From Natronobacterium gregoryi SP2 (GTDB lineage Archaea; Halobacteriota; Halobacteria; Halobacteriales; Natrialbaceae), in NCBI RefSeq assembly GCF_000230715.2, contig NC_019792.1:1178001-1242000 (forward strand): DNA of 64,000 bases, given 5' to 3'. The stretch's first letter is position 1, and each line of letters begins with the position of its first letter. The notes beneath the pieces are model-generated. The model did no database searches. It was not told the origin of the DNA and saw nothing but the letters and a program-made list of their open reading frames with translations. This document shows positions 55,892-63,629 of this stretch, piece after piece. A program made the position numbers and the translations under genes.

Positions 55892-55907
55892 TGTTTACTC
55901 GTGAACA
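55892..55907. promoter_or_regulatory. Inverted repeat abutting the paaA start codon
   Basis: TGTTTACTCGTGAACA has seven-base arms with one mismatch around TC and ends directly at the ATG of paaA (55908). With TTATATAGTGG at 55856-55866, about 45-50 bases upstream, as a possible TATA region, the repeat would lie at or after the transcription start. It is a candidate operator for the divergent HTH regulator. Confidence 0.35.
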
Positions 55908-56849
55908 ATGCACATAGAAACGGTCAAAGACCGAGCGGGACCGCGGGAGTTCAGCCCCACGGACGACCTCCCCGAGAAGTACCGCGAGGCGGCGACCCGG
56001 ATGATCGAGTTCCACGCCAACAGCGAGATCATGGGCGCGTACTTAGAGCGGCCGTTTATCCGGCAAGCACCGAGTATCGACCGCAAACTCGCCTTCTCCG
56101 CGAAGGTACAAGACGAGATCGGCCACGGGCAGTTGCTCTACCGTGCGGCGGAGTCGCTTGGTGTCAAGACCCGCAAGGAGATGCTAGACGACCTCGCAAA
56201 CGGCGACGGGAAGTTCCTCAACTGCTTTCATTACCCGATGGAAGGGTGGCCCGAGACGGCGATGATCGCTTTCTTCGTCGACGGTGCGGCGATGCGCCGG
56301 CAGGCGACGCTTCGTCGGACCAGCTGGGAGCCCTACGCTCACGCGATGGACAAGGTCTGTTTCGAGGAAGGGTTCCACGTCAAACACGGCGAGGACATCC
56401 TCGCGACGCTGATGAGTGGCTCGCGGAAAGAACAGCAAAAGACCCAGGAGGCCTTCGAGACGTGGTGGCCCCGAATCATCCAGTTTTTCGGCCCAACCGA
56501 CGACCAGAGCAAACACCACGACTTCGCCGCCGACGTCGGTCTGAAACAGAAGTCCAACGACGAACTCCGGACGGCCTTCCTCAACCAGTACATCCCGAAA
56601 GCCCAACAGTACGGCCTCGAGATCCCTGACGAGCCCCGCATCCGGAAAAACGACGAGGGAGATTACGAGGTCGTCGAAGACGATTTAGATTGGGCGGAGT
56701 TCTTCACGATCGCGAAAAACGAGTACGAACCCGGCGTCGGCCAGATCGAGGGGCGCAACGCCGCACAGGAGGCCGTCGAGTGGGTTCGGGAGACGATCGA
56801 CGGAACCGACGTGCCGTCGGGTGGCCAGACACCACAGGCTGCCGACTAA
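55908..56849 (+). CDS. paaA: Phenylacetyl-CoA epoxidase catalytic subunit PaaA
   Basis: 313-residue catalytic di-iron subunit of the ring-1,2-phenylacetyl-CoA epoxidase. Iron-ligand motifs are visible: Glu40 region (EFHANSEIMGAY), Glu70-x2-His73 (QDEIGHGQLL) and FEEGFHVKHGEDI near residues 152-164. The complex uses O2 and NADPH-derived electrons to epoxidise the activated ring. It is the first gene of a tight paaA-B-C-D run (gaps of 2 bases or overlaps), divergent from an HTH regulator. Confidence 0.95.
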   Translation: MHIETVKDRAGPREFSPTDDLPEKYREAATRMIEFHANSEIMGAYLERPFIRQAPSIDRKLAFSAKVQDEIGHGQLLYRAAESLGVKTRKEMLDDLANGDGKFLNCFHYPMEGWPETAMIAFFVDGAAMRRQATLRRTSWEPYAHAMDKVCFEEGFHVKHGEDILATLMSGSRKEQQKTQEAFETWWPRIIQFFGPTDDQSKHHDFAADVGLKQKSNDELRTAFLNQYIPKAQQYGLEIPDEPRIRKNDEGDYEVVEDDLDWAEFFTIAKNEYEPGVGQIEGRNAAQEAVEWVRETIDGTDVPSGGQTPQAAD

Positions 56850-56851
56850 CC

Positions 56852-57172
56852 ATGATCTGGGAAGTATTCCGACAGGAAGAGCAAGGCGAGTACCACACCC
56901 ACTGTGGGAACGTTCACGCACCGGACCGCGAGATGGCAAAGCAGTTCGCCGCGATCCAGCACGGCCGGCGCAAGCCGACGAACAACCTCTGGGTCGTCCC
57001 CAAGACGGAGATCGGTGAACTCGACGGCGACGAGTACGCCTTCGGCGGCGCAACCGACAAGAGCTACCGCTGGGCGACGGGGTACGACGTCACCGCCGAC
57101 GACGCAAGCGAGGTAGTCGAGTCCTCGGGCGAACAGGAAGACGCCAAGGAACGGCGTAACGAGGTGGTCTGA
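56852..57172 (+). CDS. paaB: Phenylacetyl-CoA epoxidase subunit PaaB
   Basis: 106-residue small subunit bridging PaaA-PaaC heterodimers. The N-terminus IWEVFRQEEQGEYHTHCGNV and NNLWVVPKTEI near residue 44 are family-typical. It starts two bases after paaA and shares its last base with the paaC ATG, so all are translated from one mRNA. The C-terminal acidic tail (SGEQEDAKERRNE) is a haloarchaeal feature. Confidence 0.93.
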   Translation: MIWEVFRQEEQGEYHTHCGNVHAPDREMAKQFAAIQHGRRKPTNNLWVVPKTEIGELDGDEYAFGGATDKSYRWATGYDVTADDASEVVESSGEQEDAKERRNEVV

Positions 57173-58086
57173 TGAGCGGGTTCGACTCCTCCGCCGACCT
57201 CGACGACGAACAGGCAACAGCCCTCGAGTCGCTGTTGCTCAGACTGGCCGACGACGAGTTCGTGCTGGCCGAACGCTACACCGAGTGGCAAGTCAGGGCA
57301 CCGTCTCTCGAGTCCGATCTCGCGTTGTCGAACAACGCCCAGGACGAACTCGGCCACGCTCGACTGTGGTACGACGTTCTCGAGGATCTGGGCCACGAAG
57401 AACACGAACTGATCTACGAGCGCGACCCCGACGAGTGGCGACACAGCACGCTGACCGAACGACCGTTCGACGAGGGCGACTGGGCCGACGTCGTCCTCAG
57501 ACACTACCTCTACGACGTCGCCGAACAGCTCCGACTCGAGTCGCTCGCGGAGTCGAGTTACGCAAAGATCGCCGACCGCGTCGGCAAAGTCCGGAGCGAA
57601 GAGCAGTACCACCGCGAACACGCGGAGAGCTGGATGGAACGGCTCGCCGACGGCGACGAGGGCCACGAGCGCCTGCAGAACGCCGTCGATCGGCTGTTCC
57701 CGCACGCGCTGACGCTGTTCGAAGTGGCCGCGCCGACCTCCGGCACGGGAGACGCGAGCGGCGACGAACCGCGGGCCGTCGACGACGATCTCGAGGAGAC
57801 GATCGTCGAGGCCGGCTTCCGTGACGCCTCCCTCGAGGCGCTTCGTGCAGAGTGGCTCTCGATCGTCGTCCCGTATCTCGAGGATCTCGACCTCGAGACG
57901 CCGGTTTCGGAGATCGTCCACTACGACGACTACGACCTCGAGGTGCCCGACGACACCCTCCCCGAAGCTCTCGGCCGGGACGGTACCCACACCGACGCCT
58001 GGGCGAAACTCCACGAGGAGTTTACCCACACCTACCGCGAACTCGAGCGCAGTGAAGCGACCACGATCATGGCGCACCCAGAATAA
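57172..58086 (+). CDS. paaC: Phenylacetyl-CoA epoxidase structural subunit PaaC
   Basis: 304-residue helical subunit homologous to PaaA but structural in known complexes. DDEFVLAERYTEWQVRAPSLE near residue 23 and NNAQDELGHARLWYDVLEDL near 53 are recognisable, as is YHREHAESWMERL near 145. The E-x2-H pattern is partly kept, as in other PaaC proteins. An acidic insertion near residue 190 (SGTGDASGDE) looks like a haloarchaeal loop. It overlaps both neighbours by one base. Confidence 0.93.
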   Translation: MSGFDSSADLDDEQATALESLLLRLADDEFVLAERYTEWQVRAPSLESDLALSNNAQDELGHARLWYDVLEDLGHEEHELIYERDPDEWRHSTLTERPFDEGDWADVVLRHYLYDVAEQLRLESLAESSYAKIADRVGKVRSEEQYHREHAESWMERLADGDEGHERLQNAVDRLFPHALTLFEVAAPTSGTGDASGDEPRAVDDDLEETIVEAGFRDASLEALRAEWLSIVVPYLEDLDLETPVSEIVHYDDYDLEVPDDTLPEALGRDGTHTDAWAKLHEEFTHTYRELERSEATTIMAHPE

Positions 58087-58502
58087 TGAACCACGACACG
58101 CCGGACGACCCCGACACCACGCCCTGTGCGTACACCGACTACCGGGAGGGCGAGGCGGTCGAAGAACTGCCCGCGACTGGCGACGACGCGACCGGCCTCG
58201 AGGCCGACGTGTGGGAGACCCTCTACGAGATCGAAGACCCCGAGATGCCGATCAGCATCGTCGACCTCGGACTGATCTACGGCGTCGACGTCGAAGACGG
58301 CGTCGCCACCGTCGACATGACCCTGACCTATTCGGGATGTCCGGCACGCGACATGCTGACGACGGAAGTCGAGGAGTCGGTCGTGGCCCTCGAGGACGTC
58401 GACGACGTGGAACTACGGCTCGTCTGGAGTCCGGAGTGGACCGTCGAGATGGTGACCGACGAGGGCGAAGACGACCTGCGAGAGTTCGGACTGAGCGTAT
58501 GA
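58086..58502 (+). CDS. paaD: PaaD, MIP18/DUF59 part
   Basis: 138-residue protein of the DUF59/MIP18 family, involved in Fe-S cluster or metal-centre maturation of the epoxidase system. IEDPEMPISIVDLGLIYG near residue 50 and TLTYSGCPARDML near 79 (with the conserved Cys) align with bacterial PaaD. It ends at REFGLSV, which aligns with the end of the MIP18 part of bacterial PaaD. The zinc-ribbon half is encoded by the next, overlapping ORF. Confidence 0.92.
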   Translation: MNHDTPDDPDTTPCAYTDYREGEAVEELPATGDDATGLEADVWETLYEIEDPEMPISIVDLGLIYGVDVEDGVATVDMTLTYSGCPARDMLTTEVEESVVALEDVDDVELRLVWSPEWTVEMVTDEGEDDLREFGLSV

Positions 58503-58666
58503 GAGAACCCGATCCAAGCGTTACGACTGGCGGCGACGAGACGGGCGCGGAGTGTCCCTACTGTGGATCGACGAACACGGTTCGCGAACACCCGAAAGGG
58601 CCGTCGCTGTGTCGATCGATGCACTACTGCAACGGCTGTGAGCAGCCGTTCGAGCGGTTCGAGTAG
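58499..58666 (+). CDS. PaaD C-terminal zinc-ribbon, separate small protein
   Basis: 55 residues starting at an ATG that overlaps the paaD stop by four bases (ATGA). The sequence CPYCGSTNTVREHPKGPSLC, then YCNGCEQPFERF, matches the C-terminal zinc-ribbon of bacterial PaaD (CPRCAS...CDSCREPFDYF). Four cysteines (CPYC, CNGC) should bind zinc, with two others near. PaaD is thus split into two coupled polypeptides. An acidic 17-residue leader precedes the ribbon. Confidence 0.85.
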   Translation: MREPDPSVTTGGDETGAECPYCGSTNTVREHPKGPSLCRSMHYCNGCEQPFERFE

Positions 58667-58739
58667 CACGACCGCGCCGCAGTTCTTTCGGCGAAATCCA
58701 AGCGCGTTGGTACAGAACGGTGGACAATATGAAAAGACA

Positions 58740-59100
58740 TGGCAGTACCAACCGAGTCTCGCTCGCGCGAGGAGTGACGCGAGGTCCAGTCGAACCCGCG
58801 CCGGGAGACCGCCGAACACACCTGCGAGAACGTGCCGTTCTACCGGCAGCGACTCGAGTTCGACCCGGAACTCGAGTCGACGTTCGACGTTCGACCGCGA
58901 CCGACTCCGTGATGCGATCGAGAAACGACTGGCCAACGCCCTGTCGTTTACGCCGGACGACCTCGAACTCGTCGACCCCGGCGAACTCGAGGAACGGAGG
59001 AGGGCACGGTCAAACGCGTTTACGAAAGAGGTAGTTTCTCGACGGAGGCGGTCGACGCCGTCCAGACCGAAAGCGATAGCGAGGTCACAGAGTCGGGACG
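58740..59100 (+). pseudogene. Internally deleted, frameshifted second paaK
   Basis: Starts like PaaK (MAVPTESRSREE then TGA), continues in frame with CENVPFYRQRLEFDPELEST, then after a one-base shift FDRDRLRDAIEKRLANALS and SFTPDDLELVDPGELE, and after another shift EGTVKRVYERGSFST. The first part matches the N-terminal 40-50 residues and the last part the C-terminal 70-80 residues of phenylacetate-CoA ligase. The central 300 residues, including the ATP site, are deleted. Nonsense and two frameshifts confirm a dead gene. Its remains run up to the epimerase stop. Confidence 0.8.
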
Positions 59101-59101
59101 G

Positions 59102-60067
59102 TCACACTGGCTCGAGTCCGTCCTCCTTCCGGAGCACGTTGACGTACGTCCGGAAGCCCGACTCGAGGTCGTACTGGACCTCGTAGCCCAGGTCCTCCTG
59201 AGCCCTGGTCATGTCCAAGTTCTGGGTCCAAGGGAGTTCGCCGTCGTCGGAGACGGTGATGTCGGCGTCGGGCACGACGCTCTCGACGGCTTCGGCGGCC
59301 TCACGGACCGTCGCGAGCACGCCGCGGACGTTGTAGACCCGCTGAGAAAGGTCGTCTTCGGGGGTGAAGGCGGCTTTCCGGAACGCCTGTGCGATGTCTT
59401 CGACGTGTTGCCAGTCGACGTGCTGGTCGCCGTACTCGACGCTGTAGGACTCGCCGAGGGCGGGTTTCTCGACGACGTTCGCGAGGAAGGCGGAGCCGCC
59501 GGTCTCGCGGTGGGGGCCGTAGGCGACGGTCGGGCGTAAGGCGACGTGATCGAGTCCGTAGTCCTCGTGGTAGACCCGGGCCTGATGTTCGTTGTACTCC
59601 TTGGTCGCGCCGTAGAGCGTGTCGGGATAGACGAGTTCGCCCTCGTCGACCCACTCGGCGTCGTAGTTCTCTGGGGATGCGTAGGCGGCTGCCGAGGAAG
59701 CCCACGCGACGCGTTCGACCTGGTCGTCCAAGATACGAGCGGCCTCGAAGACGTTGTTCGTCCCCATGATGTTCACGTCAGCCGCGGCACGCGGGTTCTC
59801 CCGTGCCGTCGTCGTCAGCAGTGCCGCGAGGTGAACGACGTGGGTCGCTCCTGACTCCTCGAGCGCGCGGACCACGTCGGTCGGCTCGGAGACGTCGCCG
59901 CGTCGCACCTCGACGTCGTCGGCGACGCCGAGTTTCTCCAAGATTTCCGTGTCCGTCGAACGGTCGTAAGCCACGACGTCGTGGCCCTGTTCGAGCAGGT
60001 CCTGTACCACGTAGGAACCGATGAAGCCGGTTCCGCCGGTTACCAGTACGGTCGCATCGTCAGTCAT
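59102..60067 (-). CDS. NAD-dependent epimerase/dehydratase (extended SDR)
   Basis: 321-residue extended short-chain dehydrogenase. VLVTGGTGFIGSYVVQDLL near residue 7 is the NAD-binding Gly motif, SSAAAY near 123 holds the catalytic Ser, and YGATKEYNE near 152 is the YxxxK pair. Family members act on nucleotide sugars or other small alcohols/ketones, and the substrate is unknown. It is on the same strand as, and 42 bases downstream of, the TPP enzyme, so the two may be co-transcribed. Confidence 0.88.
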   Translation of the reverse strand: MTDDATVLVTGGTGFIGSYVVQDLLEQGHDVVAYDRSTDTEILEKLGVADDVEVRRGDVSEPTDVVRALEESGATHVVHLAALLTTTARENPRAAADVNIMGTNNVFEAARILDDQVERVAWASSAAAYASPENYDAEWVDEGELVYPDTLYGATKEYNEHQARVYHEDYGLDHVALRPTVAYGPHRETGGSAFLANVVEKPALGESYSVEYGDQHVDWQHVEDIAQAFRKAAFTPEDDLSQRVYNVRGVLATVREAAEAVESVVPDADITVSDDGELPWTQNLDMTRAQEDLGYEVQYDLESGFRTYVNVLRKEDGLEPV

Positions 60068-60109
60068 GTGTGCTGTATGGTCGTCGAATTCGTGTAGTCG
60101 TTCGCATCG

Positions 60110-61804
60110 TTACTCGTGGAGTCCCCCGACAGAGTCGTAAAACGACGAGGACAGCGTCTCGGCCATCCCCTCTTCGCGGTCGATGCGGACGTCGACGACG
60201 TGTGGAACGTCCGCCGCTTTACCCGACTCGAGGGCGTCGGCCAGTTCGTCGGGCGTCGTGACGCGCCGGCCGACAGCGCCGAATGCCTCGGCGGCGGCCA
60301 CGAAGTCGGTGTCGTGGAACTCGACGCCGGCGATGTCGCCGGCCTCGTCTTGCATCTGTCGAACCATGCCGAGACTCGTGTCGTTCAAGACGACGAACGT
60401 CGGCGCGACGCCGTACTCGACGGCAGTCTCGACGCTGTTCATCGTCATCGCGAACCCGCCGTCACCGGCGACGCCGACGACGTCGTTCTCGGTCGTCAGA
60501 GCCGCAGACACCGCGGCGGGGGTCGACCATCCCATGCCGCCGACGCCGCCGCTGCCAAAGTAGGTGCCGACGGCCGGCGTCTGGAGGTAGTACAGCAACC
60601 AGAACCGGTTGTTCCCGGAGTCTGCGGTGACTATCGTCTCCTCGTCGACGACCGACTCGATCTCCGCGACTGCACGCTGGGGCTTGATCGGACTCGAGTC
60701 GTCCTCGCACTCGGGCGCGGTGAACCACTCACGGGCCTCGGCCGCACGCGGTCTGGCCCACCCGTTCTCGCCGCTGCCGGCCTCCGCAAGCGCCGCCAGG
60801 CTCTCTTTGGCGTCGCCAATCAGCCCCACGTCGGCGGGGTAGACCCAGCCGGCGTTTCGCGTGTCGACGTCGGCGTGGACGATCGTCTGTTCGTCGGGCC
60901 GGATGAACTCGGGCGCTTGCCAGTTGGTGTCCATCGGGTTCAGCCGACAGCCGACGACGAGCAGCGCGTCGGCCTCACTGACGACGCGGTTCGCTCCCTC
61001 GTGGCCGAACGACCCGATGACGCCGGCGGCCCGCTCGTCGGTCTCGGGGAACGTCGACTTCCCGAGATAGGAGGTGGTCACGGCACAGTCGTAGGTCTCC
61101 GCGACGGCCGCGAGTTCGTCGTAGGCACCCGCGACGTGGACGCCGTTGCCCGCGACGATGACCGGTCGCTCTGCGTCCTCGAGGGCCTCGACGGCCGCGG
61201 CGACGTCCTCTGCGGTCGGTGCGGCGTCCCACGTCCGGGTCTGTTCGGCGGCATCCCACGTCGACGGGGTCGGGTCGTCGGGGACGTCTTCGGCGATCGC
61301 GTCGCCGTCGAGGATGACTGCCGTCGGCCCGGGCCGGCCCGCGACGGCGTGTTTGAACGCCAGCTGGACCGATCGCAGCGTCTCGGTCGGCGTCCGAGGG
61401 AACCACCACTCCTTGGTGACCCCATCCAGGATGTCCGGGAGGCTGAAGCCGCCGTAGTCGCCGCGGGCCTGCTGGTAGGGCGCGAGCGTCGAGTACTCGC
61501 CCCGTTCGGAGGCCTCGGTGAGCACGACCATCGGCGAGGAAGCCAGTCGCGCCTCCATCTGGCCGATCATGCCCAGGCTGCCGATCCACGGTCCCTGGCC
61601 GGCGAGCACACCCGGTGTACCGGTGAGACGGCCGTGCATCTCCGCCATGACGCTGGCCTCGCGCTCGTCGCGTGGCCGGACGAACTCGACCTCTGAGTCG
61701 GGCAGAGACTCGAGGAGTTCGATTACCCTGCCGCCGGGATAGCCGAAAACGTACTCGATGTCTAGGGCCTCGAGCGTCTCGACGAGTTCGCTGGCGGTCG
61801 TCAT
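60110..61804 (-). CDS. Thiamine pyrophosphate-dependent enzyme, acetolactate synthase-like
   Basis: 564 residues with the three-domain plan of acetolactate synthase, benzoylformate and phenylpyruvate decarboxylases. The catalytic Glu region is RDEREASVMAEMHG near residue 43, and the TPP/Mg site GDGGFAMTMNSVET near 445 leads to FVVLNDTS near 466. It does not have an obvious FAD-specific or ilvB neighbour, and no small regulatory subunit is present. Beside phenylacetate genes, an aromatic 2-oxo acid decarboxylase is conceivable, but specificity cannot be read. The start overlaps the EthD gene by four bases. Confidence 0.8.
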   Translation of the reverse strand: MTTASELVETLEALDIEYVFGYPGGRVIELLESLPDSEVEFVRPRDEREASVMAEMHGRLTGTPGVLAGQGPWIGSLGMIGQMEARLASSPMVVLTEASERGEYSTLAPYQQARGDYGGFSLPDILDGVTKEWWFPRTPTETLRSVQLAFKHAVAGRPGPTAVILDGDAIAEDVPDDPTPSTWDAAEQTRTWDAAPTAEDVAAAVEALEDAERPVIVAGNGVHVAGAYDELAAVAETYDCAVTTSYLGKSTFPETDERAAGVIGSFGHEGANRVVSEADALLVVGCRLNPMDTNWQAPEFIRPDEQTIVHADVDTRNAGWVYPADVGLIGDAKESLAALAEAGSGENGWARPRAAEAREWFTAPECEDDSSPIKPQRAVAEIESVVDEETIVTADSGNNRFWLLYYLQTPAVGTYFGSGGVGGMGWSTPAAVSAALTTENDVVGVAGDGGFAMTMNSVETAVEYGVAPTFVVLNDTSLGMVRQMQDEAGDIAGVEFHDTDFVAAAEAFGAVGRRVTTPDELADALESGKAADVPHVVDVRIDREEGMAETLSSSFYDSVGGLHE

Positions 61805-62118
61805 TCGTCGACGTGGACGGTCTCCTCGACGATCAACCGGGGGCCGGCCCCGATGTCGACGAACTCGGCGGCGTCTGCCTGGACCTTCTGACCGTCTTCG
61901 GAGGCGAAGGCTTCGTTCAGCGCGTCCTCGTCCTCGAAGACCAGTTCGAGGACGCCGTCGTACTCGACGGCCTCGGGATCGGCCGGCACGGACGTACTGT
62001 ACCGTTTCAGGCCCGGCAGTTCGCGAGCGATCTCGGCGTGGTCGGCCTGCCAGCGCTCGACGAACTCCTCGTGGCTGTACTCGTCCTTGCGAACGAGTAA
62101 CTCTACCAGCTTGAGCAT
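61801..62118 (-). CDS. EthD-family ferredoxin-like fold protein
   Basis: 105-residue dimeric alpha/beta-barrel protein of the EthD type. MLKLVELLVRKDEYSHEEFV at the start and WQADHAEIARELPGLKRYS near residue 23 are characteristic. EthD proteins accompany oxidative or other catabolic enzymes and often have an unknown but essential accessory role. It is translationally coupled to the TPP enzyme (ATGA overlap), so the two probably work together. Confidence 0.82.
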   Translation of the reverse strand: MLKLVELLVRKDEYSHEEFVERWQADHAEIARELPGLKRYSTSVPADPEAVEYDGVLELVFEDEDALNEAFASEDGQKVQADAAEFVDIGAGPRLIVEETVHVDE

Positions 62119-62227
62119 ACACGTCCTCTGTCGGACGCGGGTGACTTTGTTCTATCGGTGTGTTCACATGCCTATCGATGGGTGAGAACGAGTTACACAC
62201 TACGAGGGTTCGGTTCGCGTAGCCAGT

Positions 62228-62441
62228 ATGGGCGACCTGCCAGCACTGCGTGTCGACCATGCAGGTATCACGGTCGAGTCGATGGAAGCGGCCGAACTGC
62301 TCCTGTTCGCACTGGGATGCGAGAAGAGCCACGAAGAACGAAGCGAGTGCGGGAAGTTCACCTGGGCGGCGGACGTGCTCGGCGACGCCGAGAGCCCCCA
62401 AAGCAGGGACAGGACTGTTCGTCGACGGCGAGCGGCTATGA
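62228..62441 (+). pseudogene. Remnant of a VOC/glyoxalase-family gene
   Basis: The first frame gives a VOC-like N-terminus (ALRVDHAGITVESMEAAELL, then FALGCEKSH). A later stretch in another frame reads AGTGLFVDGERL and stop, as expected at the end of such a protein. The middle is missing and the halves are out of frame, so this is an internally deleted relic. Its terminal TGA (62439-62441) is the start of a TGATACGG palindrome. Confidence 0.55.
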
Positions 62442-62535
62442 TACGGGCTGCTGTCGGTCGCACGGACTTGTTGTACCGTTCTACCGGTGCAACTGCCGGA
62501 CGAGTCGCGGTCGCTTCGGTACAGCGTCCGTCTGA
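62439..62535. repeat. TGATACGG-family palindromic element
   Basis: TGATACGGGCTGCTGTCGGT to GGTACAGCGTCCGTCTGA, with arms TACCGGTGCAACTGCCGGAC and GTCGCGGTCGCTTCGGTA only partly complementary. The initial TGA is the stop of the VOC-type relic. It lies upstream of the HD-domain gene. Confidence 0.7.
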
Positions 62536-62633
62536 GACGACGACCTCATAATTTATTGGATCGCGCCAGAAAGCTACTGACGGGAACGACGGCACCGAGC
62601 TACTCGAGTCGCCGTCCAGACGACACACAGACT

Positions 62634-63227
62634 ATGTCCGAATCCGATTACGACACGCAAGTCCGCGACGCGTTTCCCGAACTCGAGCGGATCGACGACT
62701 CCACCCTCGCCGACCGGGTCGTCGAGGCCTGGAGCCTCGGCCTGCGGCGAGGTGGCTGGCGACACGTCGAGGACGTCCCCTACGCCTGGAACATCCACGA
62801 GGTTACGAACGTCGAACACGTCCGTGGCGTCACCCGGATCGCCCTGGAGAGTGCGAGAGAGCAACGCGAGTTCCACGGGGCCGACCCGGACATCGATACG
62901 ACCGTCGCGGCCTGTCTCCTCCACGACGTGGGCAAGTGCTACGAGTACACCGACCACGTCGACGACGACATCCTCGCCGACACCGATCCGCGGTACGGCG
63001 GCGAGACGATCCCGCACTCTATCTCGGGGTACGCGCTGGCCCACGAGGTCGGCTGTCCACTGTCTGTCCAGCGGGCGATCCCACACTTCCTCGGTGAAAT
63101 TCCCGACCGGACGCTCGAGGCCGAACTGGTACAGAGCGCGAACTCGGCCTCTTCGAACGCCATCACGCAGGCGACGATGGGTATTACGCTCCAGGAGTGG
63201 GTCGACGAGTACTCCCAGACGACGTAG
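62634..63227 (+). CDS. HD-domain phosphohydrolase-like protein
   Basis: 197 residues with a metal-dependent HD fold. The HD motif is ACLLHDVGKCYEYTDH near residue 90, preceded by NVEHVRGVTRIALES near residue 58 (first His) and followed by HSISGYALAHEVG near 123 (further His). Such proteins hydrolyse nucleotides or other phosphate esters; the substrate is unknown. ATG 62634 is preferred because upstream residues are Arg-rich and unlike the protein. AATTTATTGG at 62550-62559 is a possible TATA region. Confidence 0.8.
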   Translation: MSESDYDTQVRDAFPELERIDDSTLADRVVEAWSLGLRRGGWRHVEDVPYAWNIHEVTNVEHVRGVTRIALESAREQREFHGADPDIDTTVAACLLHDVGKCYEYTDHVDDDILADTDPRYGGETIPHSISGYALAHEVGCPLSVQRAIPHFLGEIPDRTLEAELVQSANSASSNAITQATMGITLQEWVDEYSQTT

Positions 63228-63629
63228 GGATGGATGTCGAGGTCGTTCGACTAGCGGAAACGACCTCGTTCTCGAGCGACCGAACCGCACCCCGTTCGTC
63301 CGCTAATTCGAGCAATCTTTGATCGAAATCAGAAAATTCCGGCCGATAGCAGCGGGTGCGTTCGAGTAGTTCGAACGTTATTCGCTACCGAACGGAGATC
63401 GGAACGACGGTCAACCACCCATTATTTACAGTAGTACTTCTGTAAACTCTCGGTGGACGGACGTGTATATGACTGTCAGATACTGAGAGATGTCGGCGAA
63501 CGCCGGGCACGCCTACGTTCGAACAGCTCGAACGAAGCGACAATCGTTCGAGCCAGTAGCACAGGCGTGACAGAGAAACGAGCTTCACGACGGTGAGGAC
63601 AGCGGTTGGAAACGCGAGGACGGCAAAGA
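63228..63629. other. Gene-free region with two inverted repeats
   Basis: About 400 bases. GAGGTCGTT (63239-63247) and AACGACCTC (63259-63267) form a nine-base stem directly after the HD gene and may be a 3' hairpin. TTTACAG (63425-63431) and CTGTAAA (63440-63446) form another perfect inverted repeat in an AT-rich setting. No gene is visible on either strand. Confidence 0.45.
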
